A stretch of 64,000 bases of DNA from Lancefieldella parvula_C. GTDB lineage: Bacteria; Actinomycetota; Coriobacteriia; Coriobacteriales; Atopobiaceae. Below, piece by piece: positions 50,377 through 59,081 of this stretch. Numbering within the stretch: position 1 is the first letter of the stretch; each line of letters opens with the position of its first letter. The stretch covers positions 1 to 64,000 of the forward strand of contig NZ_JRND01000024.1 in assembly GCF_000758945.1 (NCBI RefSeq). The letters are read 5' to 3'. The notes below the pieces were generated by a model. That model made no database searches. It was not told the DNA's origin and saw nothing but the letters and a program-made list of their open reading frames with translations. Position numbers and translations under genes: made by a program.

Positions 50377-51432
50377 ATGACTTTTGAAAAGAAAATTCTT
50401 GCCGAGATGCCTAAGTGCTATGCGCTTGGCATGTTTGAGGGAGAAGACGCATCAAGCTTTTTAGCTGCTGTCGAGAAGGACGGTCCAATCCGTCGTTTTA
50501 CGCTTGATGGTGAGCCTCTGGAGACTGTTGCTCCAGGCCCTGGCGGCGTCATGACCATTACTCAGGTCCCTGGCAGGAAAGATCAGTTCCTCGCAACTCG
50601 CAAGTTCTTCTCGCCAAACTTTGGTGGAGACGACGCGGCAATTGCATCCTATACCAAGCAAGCAGACGGTTCTTGGTCTGAGCAGATTCTCTGCGACCTC
50701 CCGTATGTTCACCGTTTTGGCATTTTGAAGGCTGCTGACGGTCAGCTTTGGGTTCTTGCTTGCTCTATCAAGGGTGGAGCTGAGACAGGCGTCAAGGATG
50801 ATTGGCGCACTCCAGGTGCTGTTTGGGCTGCTCCTCTGAGCGATAACCTTGAGCAGTACACAGCAGACAACCAGCTTAAGTTGACTTGTGTTGCTAATTA
50901 TCAGGTTCAGAATCACGGTTTCTGGACTGCACCTGATAAATCGTATGCTTTGATCTCAACCGCCGCAGGCGTGTTTAGATATGTGCCACCAACCACCCCT
51001 CAAGGTCATTGGGATGTCACCTGCCTTCTGGTCCAGCCAACAAGCGACATTGTTGCAACGGATTTTGACGGCGACGGCAAGCTGGAGATTCTTACCTTCT
51101 CCAAGTTCCATGGTGACACGCTGGCAATTTGGCATGAGGGCCAGACTCGCGATCGCTACGAGCAGGTTTGGTGCGACCCACAGAAGCGCAGCTTCCTTCA
51201 CGCGCTTTGGGCAGCAGACCTTAATGGCGAGAAGTGCGCAGTCATTGGCAACCGTAAAGATGGTCGCGACTTGTTGCTTGTTAGATACGTTGACGGTGAG
51301 TACACCGTAGACGTTATCGACCACGACCTCGGACCAGCAAACTGCATGGTGTATAGGCATGACGGCAGCGATTACATTGTTGCTGCATATCGTGAGACAG
51401 ACCAGCTGGCTCTCTACAAAGTAGTGGAGTAG
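50377..51432 (+). CDS. Cytosolic FG-GAP/VCBS-type beta-propeller protein of unknown function
   Basis: 351 residues, no signal peptide or membrane segment. The sequence reads as repeated beta-blades; 'DIVATDFDGDGKLEILTFS' is a calcium-binding FG-GAP/VCBS motif and 'HALWAADLNGEKCAVIGNRKDG' a second, weaker one. No known UlaX function fits. It sits between EIIB and UlaG, 29 bases after EIIB, inside the operon. I do not recognise a named family. A role as a lactone- or sugar-binding or -hydrolysing protein is a guess from context, because other propellers (gluconolactonase, regucalcin) act on lactones; no active-site motif is visible. Confidence 0.7.
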   Translation: MTFEKKILAEMPKCYALGMFEGEDASSFLAAVEKDGPIRRFTLDGEPLETVAPGPGGVMTITQVPGRKDQFLATRKFFSPNFGGDDAAIASYTKQADGSWSEQILCDLPYVHRFGILKAADGQLWVLACSIKGGAETGVKDDWRTPGAVWAAPLSDNLEQYTADNQLKLTCVANYQVQNHGFWTAPDKSYALISTAAGVFRYVPPTTPQGHWDVTCLLVQPTSDIVATDFDGDGKLEILTFSKFHGDTLAIWHEGQTRDRYEQVWCDPQKRSFLHALWAADLNGEKCAVIGNRKDGRDLLLVRYVDGEYTVDVIDHDLGPANCMVYRHDGSDYIVAAYRETDQLALYKVVE

Positions 51433-51450
51433 GGCTGCGTTTTGTAGCGA

Positions 51451-51495
51451 GCGCTCAGGATGAGCTTCTGAGCATGCAGGCAAAGTCCTGAGCGC
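51451..51495. repeat. Inverted repeat between the propeller gene and ulaG
   Basis: GCGCTCAGGA and TCCTGAGCGC are perfect 10-base arms with 25 bases between. No T run follows, so it is more likely an mRNA structure inside the operon than a terminator. Confidence 0.55.
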
Positions 51496-51556
51496 CGCTC
51501 AAGTTACCTGCGTATACATCAAAGTACTAGTCCTATGTTTTAGAAAGGAGCGCGTA

Positions 51557-52675
51557 ATGGCAGGTTTGAAAGACGTCACACGCGACAGTTGGATTATGAG
51601 CACCTTCCCTGAGTGGGGAACTTGGCTCAACGAAGAGATTGACAATGCCGTAGTAGAGCCAGGCCAGGTTGAGATGTGGTGGCTCGGCTGCGTTGGTATT
51701 TGGTTTAAGACTCCTGGTGGAGCAAACGTTGCTGTCGACTTCTGGGCAGGCAATGGTAAGCGCACCCACGGTGACGGCCTCATGAAGCCTGGTCACCAGA
51801 TGGCAAACATGGCTGGCGTTCGTAAGATGCAGCCAAACCTGCGCAACGTCCCCTTTGTTATTGATCCATTTGCTATCAAGAACCTTGACGCAGTTGTAGT
51901 AACTCACATTCACCAGGACCACATGTCCAAGGAGCTTGCAGCTCACGTTGTTAACAACAACATGACTACTACTGACGAGAATGGCAATGAGATCCCAGTT
52001 CCCTTTATTGGTCCTAAGGATGCAGTTGACATTTGGGTTGGCTGGGGCGTTCCACGTGAGCAGTGCATTGTTGTTAAGCCTGGCGACCGTGTTAAGGTTA
52101 AGGACATGGAGATCGTTGCATACGATTCCTTTGACCGCACCATTATCGTTACCACTACTGATACTTCTGAGAACCGCCCAGACCTCTGGGGTAAGTGCCC
52201 AATGGACATGGACGAGAAGGCAGTTAACTACCTCTTTGTCACCCCTGGTGGAAACATCTATCACTCCGGCGACTCTCACTACTCCATTTACTTTGCTAAG
52301 CACGGTAAAGACATCGCTCAGGAGTTTGGCGGCGTAGACGTCTGCTTTGGTGCTTTTGGCTGCAACCCAATTGGTATCCAGGACAAGATGGAAGCAACCG
52401 ATATGCTTCGCATGGCTGAGGCTCTTCAGTCCAAGGTTGTTATCCCAATTCACCACGATGTTTGGACTAACTTCCAGGCAGACGTCCAGGAGATTAAGGT
52501 TCTTTGGGACATGCGTAAGGATCGCCTTGACTACAAGTTCCACCCATTCTTCTGGGAGGTCGGCGGCCACTACACGTATCCACAGGATAAGGATCGCTTT
52601 GCTTACCATCACGACCGTGGCTTCCATGATTGCTTCGATCACGAGCCAAACGTTCCATTCCGTAGCGTTCTCTAA
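51557..52675 (+). CDS. ulaG: L-ascorbate-6-phosphate lactonase UlaG
   Basis: 372 residues, metallo-beta-lactamase fold. 'VVVTHIHQDHMSKEL' gives the HxHxDH metal site, 'HSGDSHYSIYFAKHGK' and 'VVIPIHHDVWTNF' the remaining ligands. UlaG opens the lactone ring of ascorbate-6-phosphate to 3-keto-L-gulonate-6-phosphate. AAAGGAGC precedes the ATG. It is followed by ulaF after 12 bases. Length and sequence agree with the family over the whole protein. Confidence 0.93.
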   Translation: MAGLKDVTRDSWIMSTFPEWGTWLNEEIDNAVVEPGQVEMWWLGCVGIWFKTPGGANVAVDFWAGNGKRTHGDGLMKPGHQMANMAGVRKMQPNLRNVPFVIDPFAIKNLDAVVVTHIHQDHMSKELAAHVVNNNMTTTDENGNEIPVPFIGPKDAVDIWVGWGVPREQCIVVKPGDRVKVKDMEIVAYDSFDRTIIVTTTDTSENRPDLWGKCPMDMDEKAVNYLFVTPGGNIYHSGDSHYSIYFAKHGKDIAQEFGGVDVCFGAFGCNPIGIQDKMEATDMLRMAEALQSKVVIPIHHDVWTNFQADVQEIKVLWDMRKDRLDYKFHPFFWEVGGHYTYPQDKDRFAYHHDRGFHDCFDHEPNVPFRSVL

Positions 52676-52687
52676 GGAGCAGTCTCT

Positions 52688-53389
52688 ATGATGCTTAAAG
52701 AGCTTCGCGATGAAGTGTATGAAGCAAACATGGACCTGCCAAAGCATGGCCTGGTAGTATTTACCTGGGGAAATGCTTCTGGGCTTGACCGTGAGCGTGG
52801 CCTGTTTGTTATCAAGCCATCGGGCGTTTCCTATGAGGAGCTCAGCCCAGAGAATCTGGTCATCTGCGACCTAGACGGTAACGTTGTTGAAGGTGAGATG
52901 AACCCATCTTCCGATACTCCAACTCATGCATGCTTGTATCGTGCATGGGGCGATAAGATCGGCGGAATTGTTCACACTCACTCAACCCACGCTGTTTCTT
53001 GGGCACAGGCAGGACGCTCTATTCCTTGCTATGGCACCACACATGCAGATTATTTCTACGGAGATATTCCTTGCGTGCGCAGCCTTACTAAGGACGAGGT
53101 AGAAAGTGCCTATGAGCTTGAGACCGGAAACGTTATTGTTGAGGGCTTTGCTAACTTGGACCCCATTGCGGTTCCTGGAACGCTCCTTCACAACCACGGT
53201 CCTTTCTCTTGGGGTAAAGACGCAATGGCTGCTGTGTATCACGCTGTAGTCATTGAGGAGGTTGCTAAGATGGCAACACTCACCGAGCTCAATAACCCTA
53301 AGGTTCAGGAAGCACCACAGTACCTTCAGGACAAGCACTACATGCGCAAGCACGGTCCAAATGCCTACTACGGACAGGGTAATCACTAA
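52688..53389 (+). CDS. ulaF: L-ribulose-5-phosphate 4-epimerase
   Basis: 233 residues, class II aldolase fold. 'LVVFTWGNASGLDRERGLFVIKPSGVSYEELSPE' and the zinc His cluster 'GIVHTHSTHAVSWAQAGRSIPCYGTTHADYF' are those of AraD/UlaF/SgbE. It makes D-xylulose-5-phosphate from L-ribulose-5-phosphate. Same family as AraD, but the operon points to the ascorbate route. Followed by a terminator-like hairpin and ulaE. Confidence 0.92.
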   Translation: MMLKELRDEVYEANMDLPKHGLVVFTWGNASGLDRERGLFVIKPSGVSYEELSPENLVICDLDGNVVEGEMNPSSDTPTHACLYRAWGDKIGGIVHTHSTHAVSWAQAGRSIPCYGTTHADYFYGDIPCVRSLTKDEVESAYELETGNVIVEGFANLDPIAVPGTLLHNHGPFSWGKDAMAAVYHAVVIEEVAKMATLTELNNPKVQEAPQYLQDKHYMRKHGPNAYYGQGNH

Positions 53390-53420
53390 AGCCTGTTCAG
53401 TGAGTAGAATCTGTTTCAGT

Positions 53421-53450
53421 CAGGCGGTCTTTTTAAGGCCGCCTGTTTTT
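53421..53450 (+). terminator. Terminator hairpin inside the ascorbate operon
   Basis: CAGGCGG/CCGCCTG stem with an 11-base loop and T5, immediately in front of the AAAAGGAG site of the next gene. It would reduce read-through to ulaE and the pentose phosphate genes. Confidence 0.7.
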
Positions 53451-53463
53451 AAAAGGAGAAGAT

Positions 53464-54312
53464 ATGTCCAAGTATCAGCTAGGACTTTACGAGAAGGCCA
53501 CTCCAACTGATCTTTCTTGGGAAGAGCGCCTCATCGTAGCAGGAGAGTCTGGCTTTGATTATGTTGAGATCTCCGTTGATGAGTCTGACGCTCGTCTTTC
53601 TCGCCTTGAGTGGACTGGTGAGGAGCGTGTAGCAGTTCGTCAGGCAATGGTAAACTCTGGCGTTCGCCTGGGCTCTATGTGCCTTTCTGGTCACCGTAAG
53701 TATCCTTTTGGTTCTCGCGATCAGGCTACTCGTGAGCGTGGCCTTGAGATTATGCAGAAGGCGCTTGACCTTGCAGGCGACCTGGGACTTCATACCATCC
53801 AGCTTGCTGGCTATGACGTGTACTACGAGGACGGCGCAGAGGATACGCGTAAGTACTTTGAGGAGAATTTGGCAAAGGCTGTAGAAATGGCTGCTCAGGC
53901 GGGCATTGTTATGGGTTTTGAGACCATGGAGACTCCTTTTATGGATACGGTCGAGAAGGCCATGCACTACGTAAAACTTATCAACAGCCCTTACCTTGGT
54001 GTGTATCCCGACGCTGGTAACCTCACCAATGCATCGTTTATTTACGGCAACACCGTTGCTGACGATATTGCTTTTGGTGCAGGTCATATCTTTGCAGCTC
54101 ATCTCAAGGAGACTGTTGCTGGTGCGTATCGCGAGATTCCATTCTCTACCGGCACCACTGACTACGAGGGAGCTCTGTCGCAGCTTGTTCCTCAGGGCGT
54201 CAGGCGCTTTGTTGCAGAGATGTGGTACACCGGCAACGAGAACTGGAAAGAAGATCTTGTCTTTGCTTCCACTTACGTTCGCAGCAAAATTGATAAGGCG
54301 TTTGAGGGGTAA
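53464..54312 (+). CDS. ulaE: L-xylulose/L-ribulose-5-phosphate 3-epimerase UlaE
   Basis: 282 residues, sugar-epimerase TIM barrel (AP endonuclease 2-like). 'QLGLYEKATPTDLSWEERL', 'GFDYVEISVDESDARLSRLEW', 'SMCLSGHRKYPFGSRD', 'HTIQLAGYDVYYEDG', 'ETMETPFMDTV' and 'HLKETVAGAYREIPF' match UlaE/SgbU closely. It converts L-xylulose-5-phosphate to L-ribulose-5-phosphate. In the order of the pathway it acts between the (missing) UlaD decarboxylase and UlaF. Confidence 0.93.
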   Translation: MSKYQLGLYEKATPTDLSWEERLIVAGESGFDYVEISVDESDARLSRLEWTGEERVAVRQAMVNSGVRLGSMCLSGHRKYPFGSRDQATRERGLEIMQKALDLAGDLGLHTIQLAGYDVYYEDGAEDTRKYFEENLAKAVEMAAQAGIVMGFETMETPFMDTVEKAMHYVKLINSPYLGVYPDAGNLTNASFIYGNTVADDIAFGAGHIFAAHLKETVAGAYREIPFSTGTTDYEGALSQLVPQGVRRFVAEMWYTGNENWKEDLVFASTYVRSKIDKAFEG

Positions 54313-54445
54313 ACGGCCTTTTTGCACTTGTTTTGGGTTTCTCGCCACAGACGGTACATAAGAATCTGTACAATGTGGATGAGCTCTTTCTTAGTACGAC
54401 GTACGTTTCCAAACTCGTTTAGGTTTGTACAGGAAAGGATTACAC

Positions 54446-55126
54446 ATGAAGTTCTTTATTGACACGGCAGATATCGATGAGATTTCTGAGGCTCTTAGCT
54501 GGGGCTGTTTAGCAGGTGTTACTACCAACCCATCGCTGTATGCAAAGATTGGTGGGAAGCTAGCAGACTTTGAGTCTCATATGGTTAAGATTGCTCAGCT
54601 TTGCGAGGGACTCCCTGTATCTGCTGAGTCAACAGCAACAACAACTGAGGGCATGATTGAAGAGGGCCGTCACCTGGCTTCTCTTGCTCCAAACATTGTT
54701 GTTAAGCTTCCTATCTGCGCAGAGAGCCTTGCTGCTACTCATCAGCTTGCTTCTGAGGGAATTCGCGTCAACATGACGCTGATTTTCTCGGCACCTCAGG
54801 CTCTTCTTGCGGCAAATGCTGGTGCTCGTTACATTTCTCCATTTGTTGGTCGCTTTGATGATATCGGCGAGGACGGCATTGAGCAGCTGGGAACGGTAGT
54901 TTCTTGCATTGAGAACTATGCATGGGATAAAAACGTTGATCACACCGTAGAGATTATTACGGCTTCTGTCCGTACGCCTAACCATGTGACTCAGGCAGCT
55001 CTGCTTGGTGCTGACATTGCAACCGTTCCATTTGGAGCTTTGAAGAAGTGTCTGAAGCACCCTCTGACCGACGCCGGTCTTAAGTCTTTTGAGGCAGACT
55101 GGGAAAAGGTTAAGGTTCAGCAATAA
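54446..55126 (+). CDS. Transaldolase-family protein (TalC/fructose-6-phosphate aldolase type)
   Basis: 226 residues. 'MKFFIDTADIDEISEALSWGCLAGVTTNPSLYAK' at the start, 'VVKLPICAE' with the Schiff-base Lys, and 'ARYISPFVGRFDDIGEDG' are typical of the short class of transaldolases, which also includes fructose-6-phosphate aldolases. ATG 54446 has AGGAAAGG upstream. It is next to a split transketolase, so a real transaldolase role in the non-oxidative pentose phosphate pathway is likely: the operon would take D-xylulose-5-phosphate to glycolysis. A terminator-like hairpin follows. Confidence 0.88.
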   Translation: MKFFIDTADIDEISEALSWGCLAGVTTNPSLYAKIGGKLADFESHMVKIAQLCEGLPVSAESTATTTEGMIEEGRHLASLAPNIVVKLPICAESLAATHQLASEGIRVNMTLIFSAPQALLAANAGARYISPFVGRFDDIGEDGIEQLGTVVSCIENYAWDKNVDHTVEIITASVRTPNHVTQAALLGADIATVPFGALKKCLKHPLTDAGLKSFEADWEKVKVQQ

Positions 55127-55138
55127 ATAGTGATTGTG

Positions 55139-55170
55139 GTACGCCCAGCTTAGGTTGGGCGTACTTGTTT
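55139..55170 (+). terminator. Terminator hairpin before the transketolase genes
   Basis: GTACGCCCA/TGGGCGTAC stem with an eight-base loop, then 'ttgtttt'. It sits 14 bases before the transketolase start; transketolase expression could come by read-through. Confidence 0.65.
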
Positions 55171-55183
55171 TGAGAGGATGAGA

Positions 55184-56113
55184 ATGGGAACATCTGCATT
55201 ACCCGAGCGCAACCTCACCGATGATGAGCTCAAGCTTGCAGCTAATACGCTGAGGCGCGATGTCATTGACATGCTCGAGAAAAGCAAGTCAGGTCATCCC
55301 GGTGGCTCACTGAGTGCGGCAGATATTGTGGCTACACTGTTCTTCTCGGGAGTTATGAAGTACAACCACAACAACCCAGAGGATCACACCGAGGATAGGT
55401 TCTTTTTGTCTAAGGGTCACGTGGCTCCTGTGCTGTATGCTGCGTACCACCTACTTGATTGGCTCCATGACGAGGATATGGTTACCCTCCGCCAGCTTGG
55501 CAGCCGTCTGCAGGGTCATCCAGACTGCCACGCATGCCCTGGTATTGAGGTTTGCTCTGGCTCTCTTGGTCAGGGTCTCTCGGTAGCGGCAGGATGCGCT
55601 CTGGGACTTTCTATGGACGCTCTGGCAAGCGGAGAGCGCGCTAAGAAGGTATTTGTCCTTCTGGGCGACGGCGAGCTGCAGGAGGGCTCTAACTGGGAGG
55701 CATGCATGTTTGCTGCTCACCAGAAGCTGGATAACCTTATTGCTATTGTGGACCTCAACAACCTGCAGATTGACGGCCACGTCACCGATGTGTGCTCTCT
55801 TGGCGATATTGACGAGAAGTTCCGTTCTTTTGGCTGGAACGTACTGCGCGTTAACGGTCATGAGGTTACTGAGGTGCGCCAGGCCCTTCTCGCTGCACGA
55901 GATGGTCGCGAGGCAGGAAACACGGCTCCTACCGTGGTCATTTGCCAGACCGTCAAGGGCAAGGGTGTCTCGTTTATGGAGGACAAGGCTTCCTGGCACG
56001 GAAACGCTCCTTCTGCCGAGCAGGCTGACCTTGCGCGAGAAGAACTTGATGCAGCTAGAGAGCTTCTTTTGATTGATCTTCAAGGTGATGGTAAGGAGGT
56101 TGCCAATGTCTAG
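55184..56113 (+). CDS. tktA: Transketolase, N-terminal (TPP-binding) subunit
   Basis: 309 residues: the thiamine diphosphate-binding half of a split transketolase. 'SKSGHPGGSLSAADIVATLFF', 'SKGHVAPVLYAAY' and the cofactor motif 'GDGELQEGSNWEACMFAAH...IVDLNNLQIDG' are clear. Works as a heterotetramer with the next gene product. ATG 55184 has GAGAGG six bases in front; ATG 55178 is too close to it. The stop overlaps the start of the C-terminal subunit by eight bases. It transfers two-carbon units in the pentose phosphate pathway. Confidence 0.92.
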   Translation: MGTSALPERNLTDDELKLAANTLRRDVIDMLEKSKSGHPGGSLSAADIVATLFFSGVMKYNHNNPEDHTEDRFFLSKGHVAPVLYAAYHLLDWLHDEDMVTLRQLGSRLQGHPDCHACPGIEVCSGSLGQGLSVAAGCALGLSMDALASGERAKKVFVLLGDGELQEGSNWEACMFAAHQKLDNLIAIVDLNNLQIDGHVTDVCSLGDIDEKFRSFGWNVLRVNGHEVTEVRQALLAARDGREAGNTAPTVVICQTVKGKGVSFMEDKASWHGNAPSAEQADLAREELDAARELLLIDLQGDGKEVANV

Positions 56114-57032
56114 AGCAACTCGTGAGGCATATGGTCAGACTCTTGTTGAGCTGGTAAACGAGGGCCACGACATCGTTGCTGTTGACGCAGACCTTGCCGG
56201 CTCCACCAAGCTTGCCGACCTCCAGAAGGCCTTCCCGCAGCGTATGGTTGACGTGGGCATTGCTGAGCAGAACATGGTTGGCGTTGCATCAGGACTTTCG
56301 CTTACTGGACGCACCGTGTTTACCGGCTCGTTTGCTGTGTTTGCAACCGGCCGCGCTTACGACCAGATTAGAAACACCGTCTGCGATTCCGGCCTTAACG
56401 TGAAGATTTGCCCAACGCACGCAGGCATTACGGTAGGAGAGGACGGCGCTACCCACCAGTCCCTTGAGGACATTGGTATGATGCGCGCCCTGCCTCAGAT
56501 GCGCGTGCTTGTTCCTGCAGATTACAACGCTACCAAGGCAGCGCTCAGACTTGCTGCCGAGGCAGATGGCCCCTTCTACGTGCGCATGGGTCGCCACAAG
56601 GTTGCCGACATCTACGACGAGTCCTTCAAGGGTGGTCTGCCTTTTGCAAACGTCCTGCGTGAGGGCACAGACGTGACGATTGCTGCCTGCGGTGTTGAGG
56701 TTGCCCAGGCACTCGCAGCTGCAGACTTGCTTGCAGAGGAGAAGATTTCTGCCGAGGTCATTGACGTGTTCTCCATCAAGCCTTTGGACGAAGAAGTCAT
56801 TTTGGCATCTGCCGAGAAGACCCGTCATGTGGTAACCGTTGAGGAGCACAACGTGGCAACGGGCCTTGGAGCTGCAGTTGCCGAGCTTCTGGCCGAGCAG
56901 CTGCCCACGCCCATGCGCTTTGCTGGTATGCGCACCTTTGGCACTTCTGCTCCTGGTGACGTGCTGCTTTCGCACTTTGGCTTGGACGCTGAGGGTATTG
57001 CCGCTCGCGTCAGGGAGTTTTTGCTCTCGTAG
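56106..57032 (+). CDS. tktB: Transketolase, C-terminal (pyrimidine-binding) subunit
   Basis: 308 residues: second half of a split transketolase, with the pyrimidine-binding domain ('RMVDVGIAEQNMVGVASGLSLTGR', conserved Glu) and a C-terminal transketolase domain ('VTVEEHNVATGLGAAVAELL'). ATG 56106 has AAGGAGG upstream and overlaps the first subunit gene, so both are made in equal amounts. Last gene of the operon. DXS-like enzymes look similar, but the split form and place fit transketolase. Confidence 0.92.
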   Translation: MSRATREAYGQTLVELVNEGHDIVAVDADLAGSTKLADLQKAFPQRMVDVGIAEQNMVGVASGLSLTGRTVFTGSFAVFATGRAYDQIRNTVCDSGLNVKICPTHAGITVGEDGATHQSLEDIGMMRALPQMRVLVPADYNATKAALRLAAEADGPFYVRMGRHKVADIYDESFKGGLPFANVLREGTDVTIAACGVEVAQALAAADLLAEEKISAEVIDVFSIKPLDEEVILASAEKTRHVVTVEEHNVATGLGAAVAELLAEQLPTPMRFAGMRTFGTSAPGDVLLSHFGLDAEGIAARVREFLLS

Positions 57033-57060
57033 CCGCGCTCAGCTCGCTGCAACGGCAACG

Positions 57061-57545
57061 CTGCAGGTCAGCGGTGCGTGTGCGGTTCACAGGTTACGAG
57101 TGATTTTGACTCGGTATCTATTTCGTGTGGATACCGGGTTTCTTGTGCGAAAGCGCTGCTAGAGGATGGGTTTCTTGCCAGGTGGGCGGTATGAGCCCGG
57201 AGTGAGCCAGGCGTATGCTTGGTGCGCCTGATTTTCTCGCCATGTCTGAACGATTTGCCGGAAAAGTACACCATATCTGAGCTATTTGCCGGTTTTTCTC
57301 GCCATGTCTGAGTAAATTTACTCAGACATGATGCAGCTTTCAGGCTCAAAAATTCAGGGCCACGTAGTCTATCTTTTACGCGCCTGATTTCTGCAAAGAA
57401 TCTGTAAATTTTGCCTAAAAATGTAAAAGAATCGGTGGATTTGCCTGATTTCTGCAAAGAATCGGTGCTGCAATTACAGATTCTTTGCACTTTTCAGGCG
57501 CGCGATGGCGAGAAGAGCGCTTGACGAGAAATCCGTGCGCTCGGG
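57061..57545. repeat. Long intergenic repeat, left copy (inverted relative to right copy)
   Basis: About 480 bp that match, in reverse complement, 61680-62160 at roughly 80 percent by eye. Ends include CTGCAGGTCA and the GAGCGCAC/GTGCGCTC motif. Inside: repeats of CCATGTCTGA...ATTTGCCGG, a 28-bp palindrome (CATGTCTGAGTAAA and its complement, 57308-57335 region), CAAAGAATCTGTA inverted pairs, and three copies of the octamer GGCGAGAA. The reading frames inside are repeat artefacts. Confidence 0.85.
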
Positions 57546-57573
57546 TGTTGGGCCGCGGAGTTTTTGGCCATGA

Positions 57574-57611
57574 AAAAAGACCTGGCACCGTGTGGTACCA
57601 GGTCTTTTGTG
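57574..57611. terminator. Bidirectional terminator after nfnB
   Basis: AAAAGACCTGG/CCAGGTCTTTT stem with a 12-base loop. On the minus strand six T follow, fitting the end of the nfn operon; on the plus strand four T. Confidence 0.8.
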
Positions 57612-57683
57612 ATTGCATGTTAGCTTGCTGTGTCAGCTGTAACTGAACTGCGAGCCAAAGCTACGCCAGGCGAAACCGGCGGA

Positions 57684-59081
57684 CTAGCCGAGGTGCTTGG
57701 TGATGGAAGCAGCTGCTACCTTACCAGCGCCCATTGCAAGAATGACGGTTGCAGCACCGGTTACGATGTCGCCACCAGCCCAGATGCGAGGATCGGAAGT
57801 ACGACCCTCTTCGTCGGCCTCAATGTAGCCCCACTTGTTGAGCTTGATGTCGCCGATCATCTTTGCGAATGGGTTAGCGTTAGTGCCGATTGCAGAAATT
57901 GCAACGTCGCAAGGAATGTCCTCGATAGCGCCCTCGATAGCAACTGGACGACGACGTCCATCAGCGTCAGGCTCGCCGAGCTCCATCTTCTGGACGCGAA
58001 CTGCACAAACTGCGCCGTCCTCGCCAGCGACAAACTCGAGAGGGGAGACGAGAGGAAGAACCTCAACGCCCTCTGCCTTTGCGTGGTGCAGCTCTGCACG
58101 ACGAGCAGGCATCTCGTCCTCGGTACGACGGTAAGCGATGATTGCACGCTCAGCACCAAGGCGCTTAGCAGTACGGACAGCGTCCATAGCAACGTTGCCG
58201 CCACCAAAGACAACGACGTTCTTGCCGTGCTTGGTTGGAGTGTCGTACTCAGGGAAGTTGTTAGCCTTCATAAGGTTAACGCGGGTGAGGTACTCGTTTG
58301 CAAAGAAGACGTTAGGCAGGTTCTCGCCAGGGATGTTGAGAAGCTTTGGAAGGCCAGCGCCGGTTGCAATGTAGATTGCGTCAAAGCCCTGCTCAAAGAG
58401 CTCTTCTGCATCGGTGATACGACCGACAACAGAGTTGTACTCAAACTTAACACCCAGCTCCTGGAGGCCGTCAATCTCACGCTTAACAACAGCCTTTGGA
58501 AGACGGAACTCAGGAATACCGTAGACCAGAACGCCGCCGCCGGTGAAGAATGCCTCAAAGACGGTAACGTCAAAGCCGTTACGAGCAAGCTCGCCAGCGC
58601 AAGCAATACCGGAAGGACCGGAGCCTACAACTGCAACCTTCTTGCCGTTCTTTGGAGCGATAGCTGGCTTGGAAGCAAGCTCAGGCTGATCGCCAAGGAA
58701 GCGCTCGAGCTGACCAATAGCAACTGGTTCGCTGCGCTTACCCATGATGCAGACGCCCTCGCACTGGTTCTCCTGTGGGCAAACGCGACCACAAACTGCA
58801 GGAAGCATGGAGGACTCGCGGATGATGTCAAGACCGCGACCAAACTCCTCTGCGCGGATAGCCTCGATGAAGCGAGGAATGTTGATGTTTACAGGGCAGC
58901 CCTGAACGCACAGTGGATTCTTACAATCCAGGCAGCGGTTTGCCTCTGCAATTGCCATCTCTTTAGTGAAACCCTTGTCGACAGGGCGGAAGTCTTGTGC
59001 GCGCTCTGCAGCTGGCTCTTCGTTGTCAGCTGTACGAGGTGCCTTGACGTTTGGAATGTAGCGACCGTTTACTTGTGGCAT
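57684..59081 (-). CDS. nfnB: NfnB/GltD-like flavoprotein, large subunit of NADH-dependent ferredoxin:NADP+ oxidoreductase
   Basis: 465 residues, GltD-type fold: N-terminal iron-sulphur block 'CLDCKNPLCVQGCPVNINIPRF' and 'CGRVCPQENQCEGVC', FAD motif 'VVGSGPSGIACAGELARNGF', NADPH domain 'VVVFGGGNVAMDAVRTAKRLGA', and the terminal 'IWAGGDIVTGAATVILAMGAGK'. Alone it would be read as glutamate synthase small subunit, but the partner gene upstream encodes an NfnA-like flavoprotein and no GltB is present, so NfnAB, an electron-bifurcating transhydrogenase, is favoured. ATG 59081 with GAGG five bases ahead; overlaps nfnA by 13 bases. Glutamate synthase is the alternative. Confidence 0.85.
   Translation of the reverse strand: MPQVNGRYIPNVKAPRTADNEEPAAERAQDFRPVDKGFTKEMAIAEANRCLDCKNPLCVQGCPVNINIPRFIEAIRAEEFGRGLDIIRESSMLPAVCGRVCPQENQCEGVCIMGKRSEPVAIGQLERFLGDQPELASKPAIAPKNGKKVAVVGSGPSGIACAGELARNGFDVTVFEAFFTGGGVLVYGIPEFRLPKAVVKREIDGLQELGVKFEYNSVVGRITDAEELFEQGFDAIYIATGAGLPKLLNIPGENLPNVFFANEYLTRVNLMKANNFPEYDTPTKHGKNVVVFGGGNVAMDAVRTAKRLGAERAIIAYRRTEDEMPARRAELHHAKAEGVEVLPLVSPLEFVAGEDGAVCAVRVQKMELGEPDADGRRRPVAIEGAIEDIPCDVAISAIGTNANPFAKMIGDIKLNKWGYIEADEEGRTSDPRIWAGGDIVTGAATVILAMGAGKVAAASITKHLG

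Noticed and set aside
57068..57490. 140-codon minus-strand frame similar to a 94-codon frame at 61738-62022
   Set aside because: Their similarity comes from the inverted DNA repeat; neither has a ribosome binding site, and the sequence looks like translated hairpins.
57684..59081. GltD, glutamate synthase small subunit
   Set aside because: The fold is the same, but no GltB gene is present and the overlapping partner is NfnA-like; kept only as an alternative.
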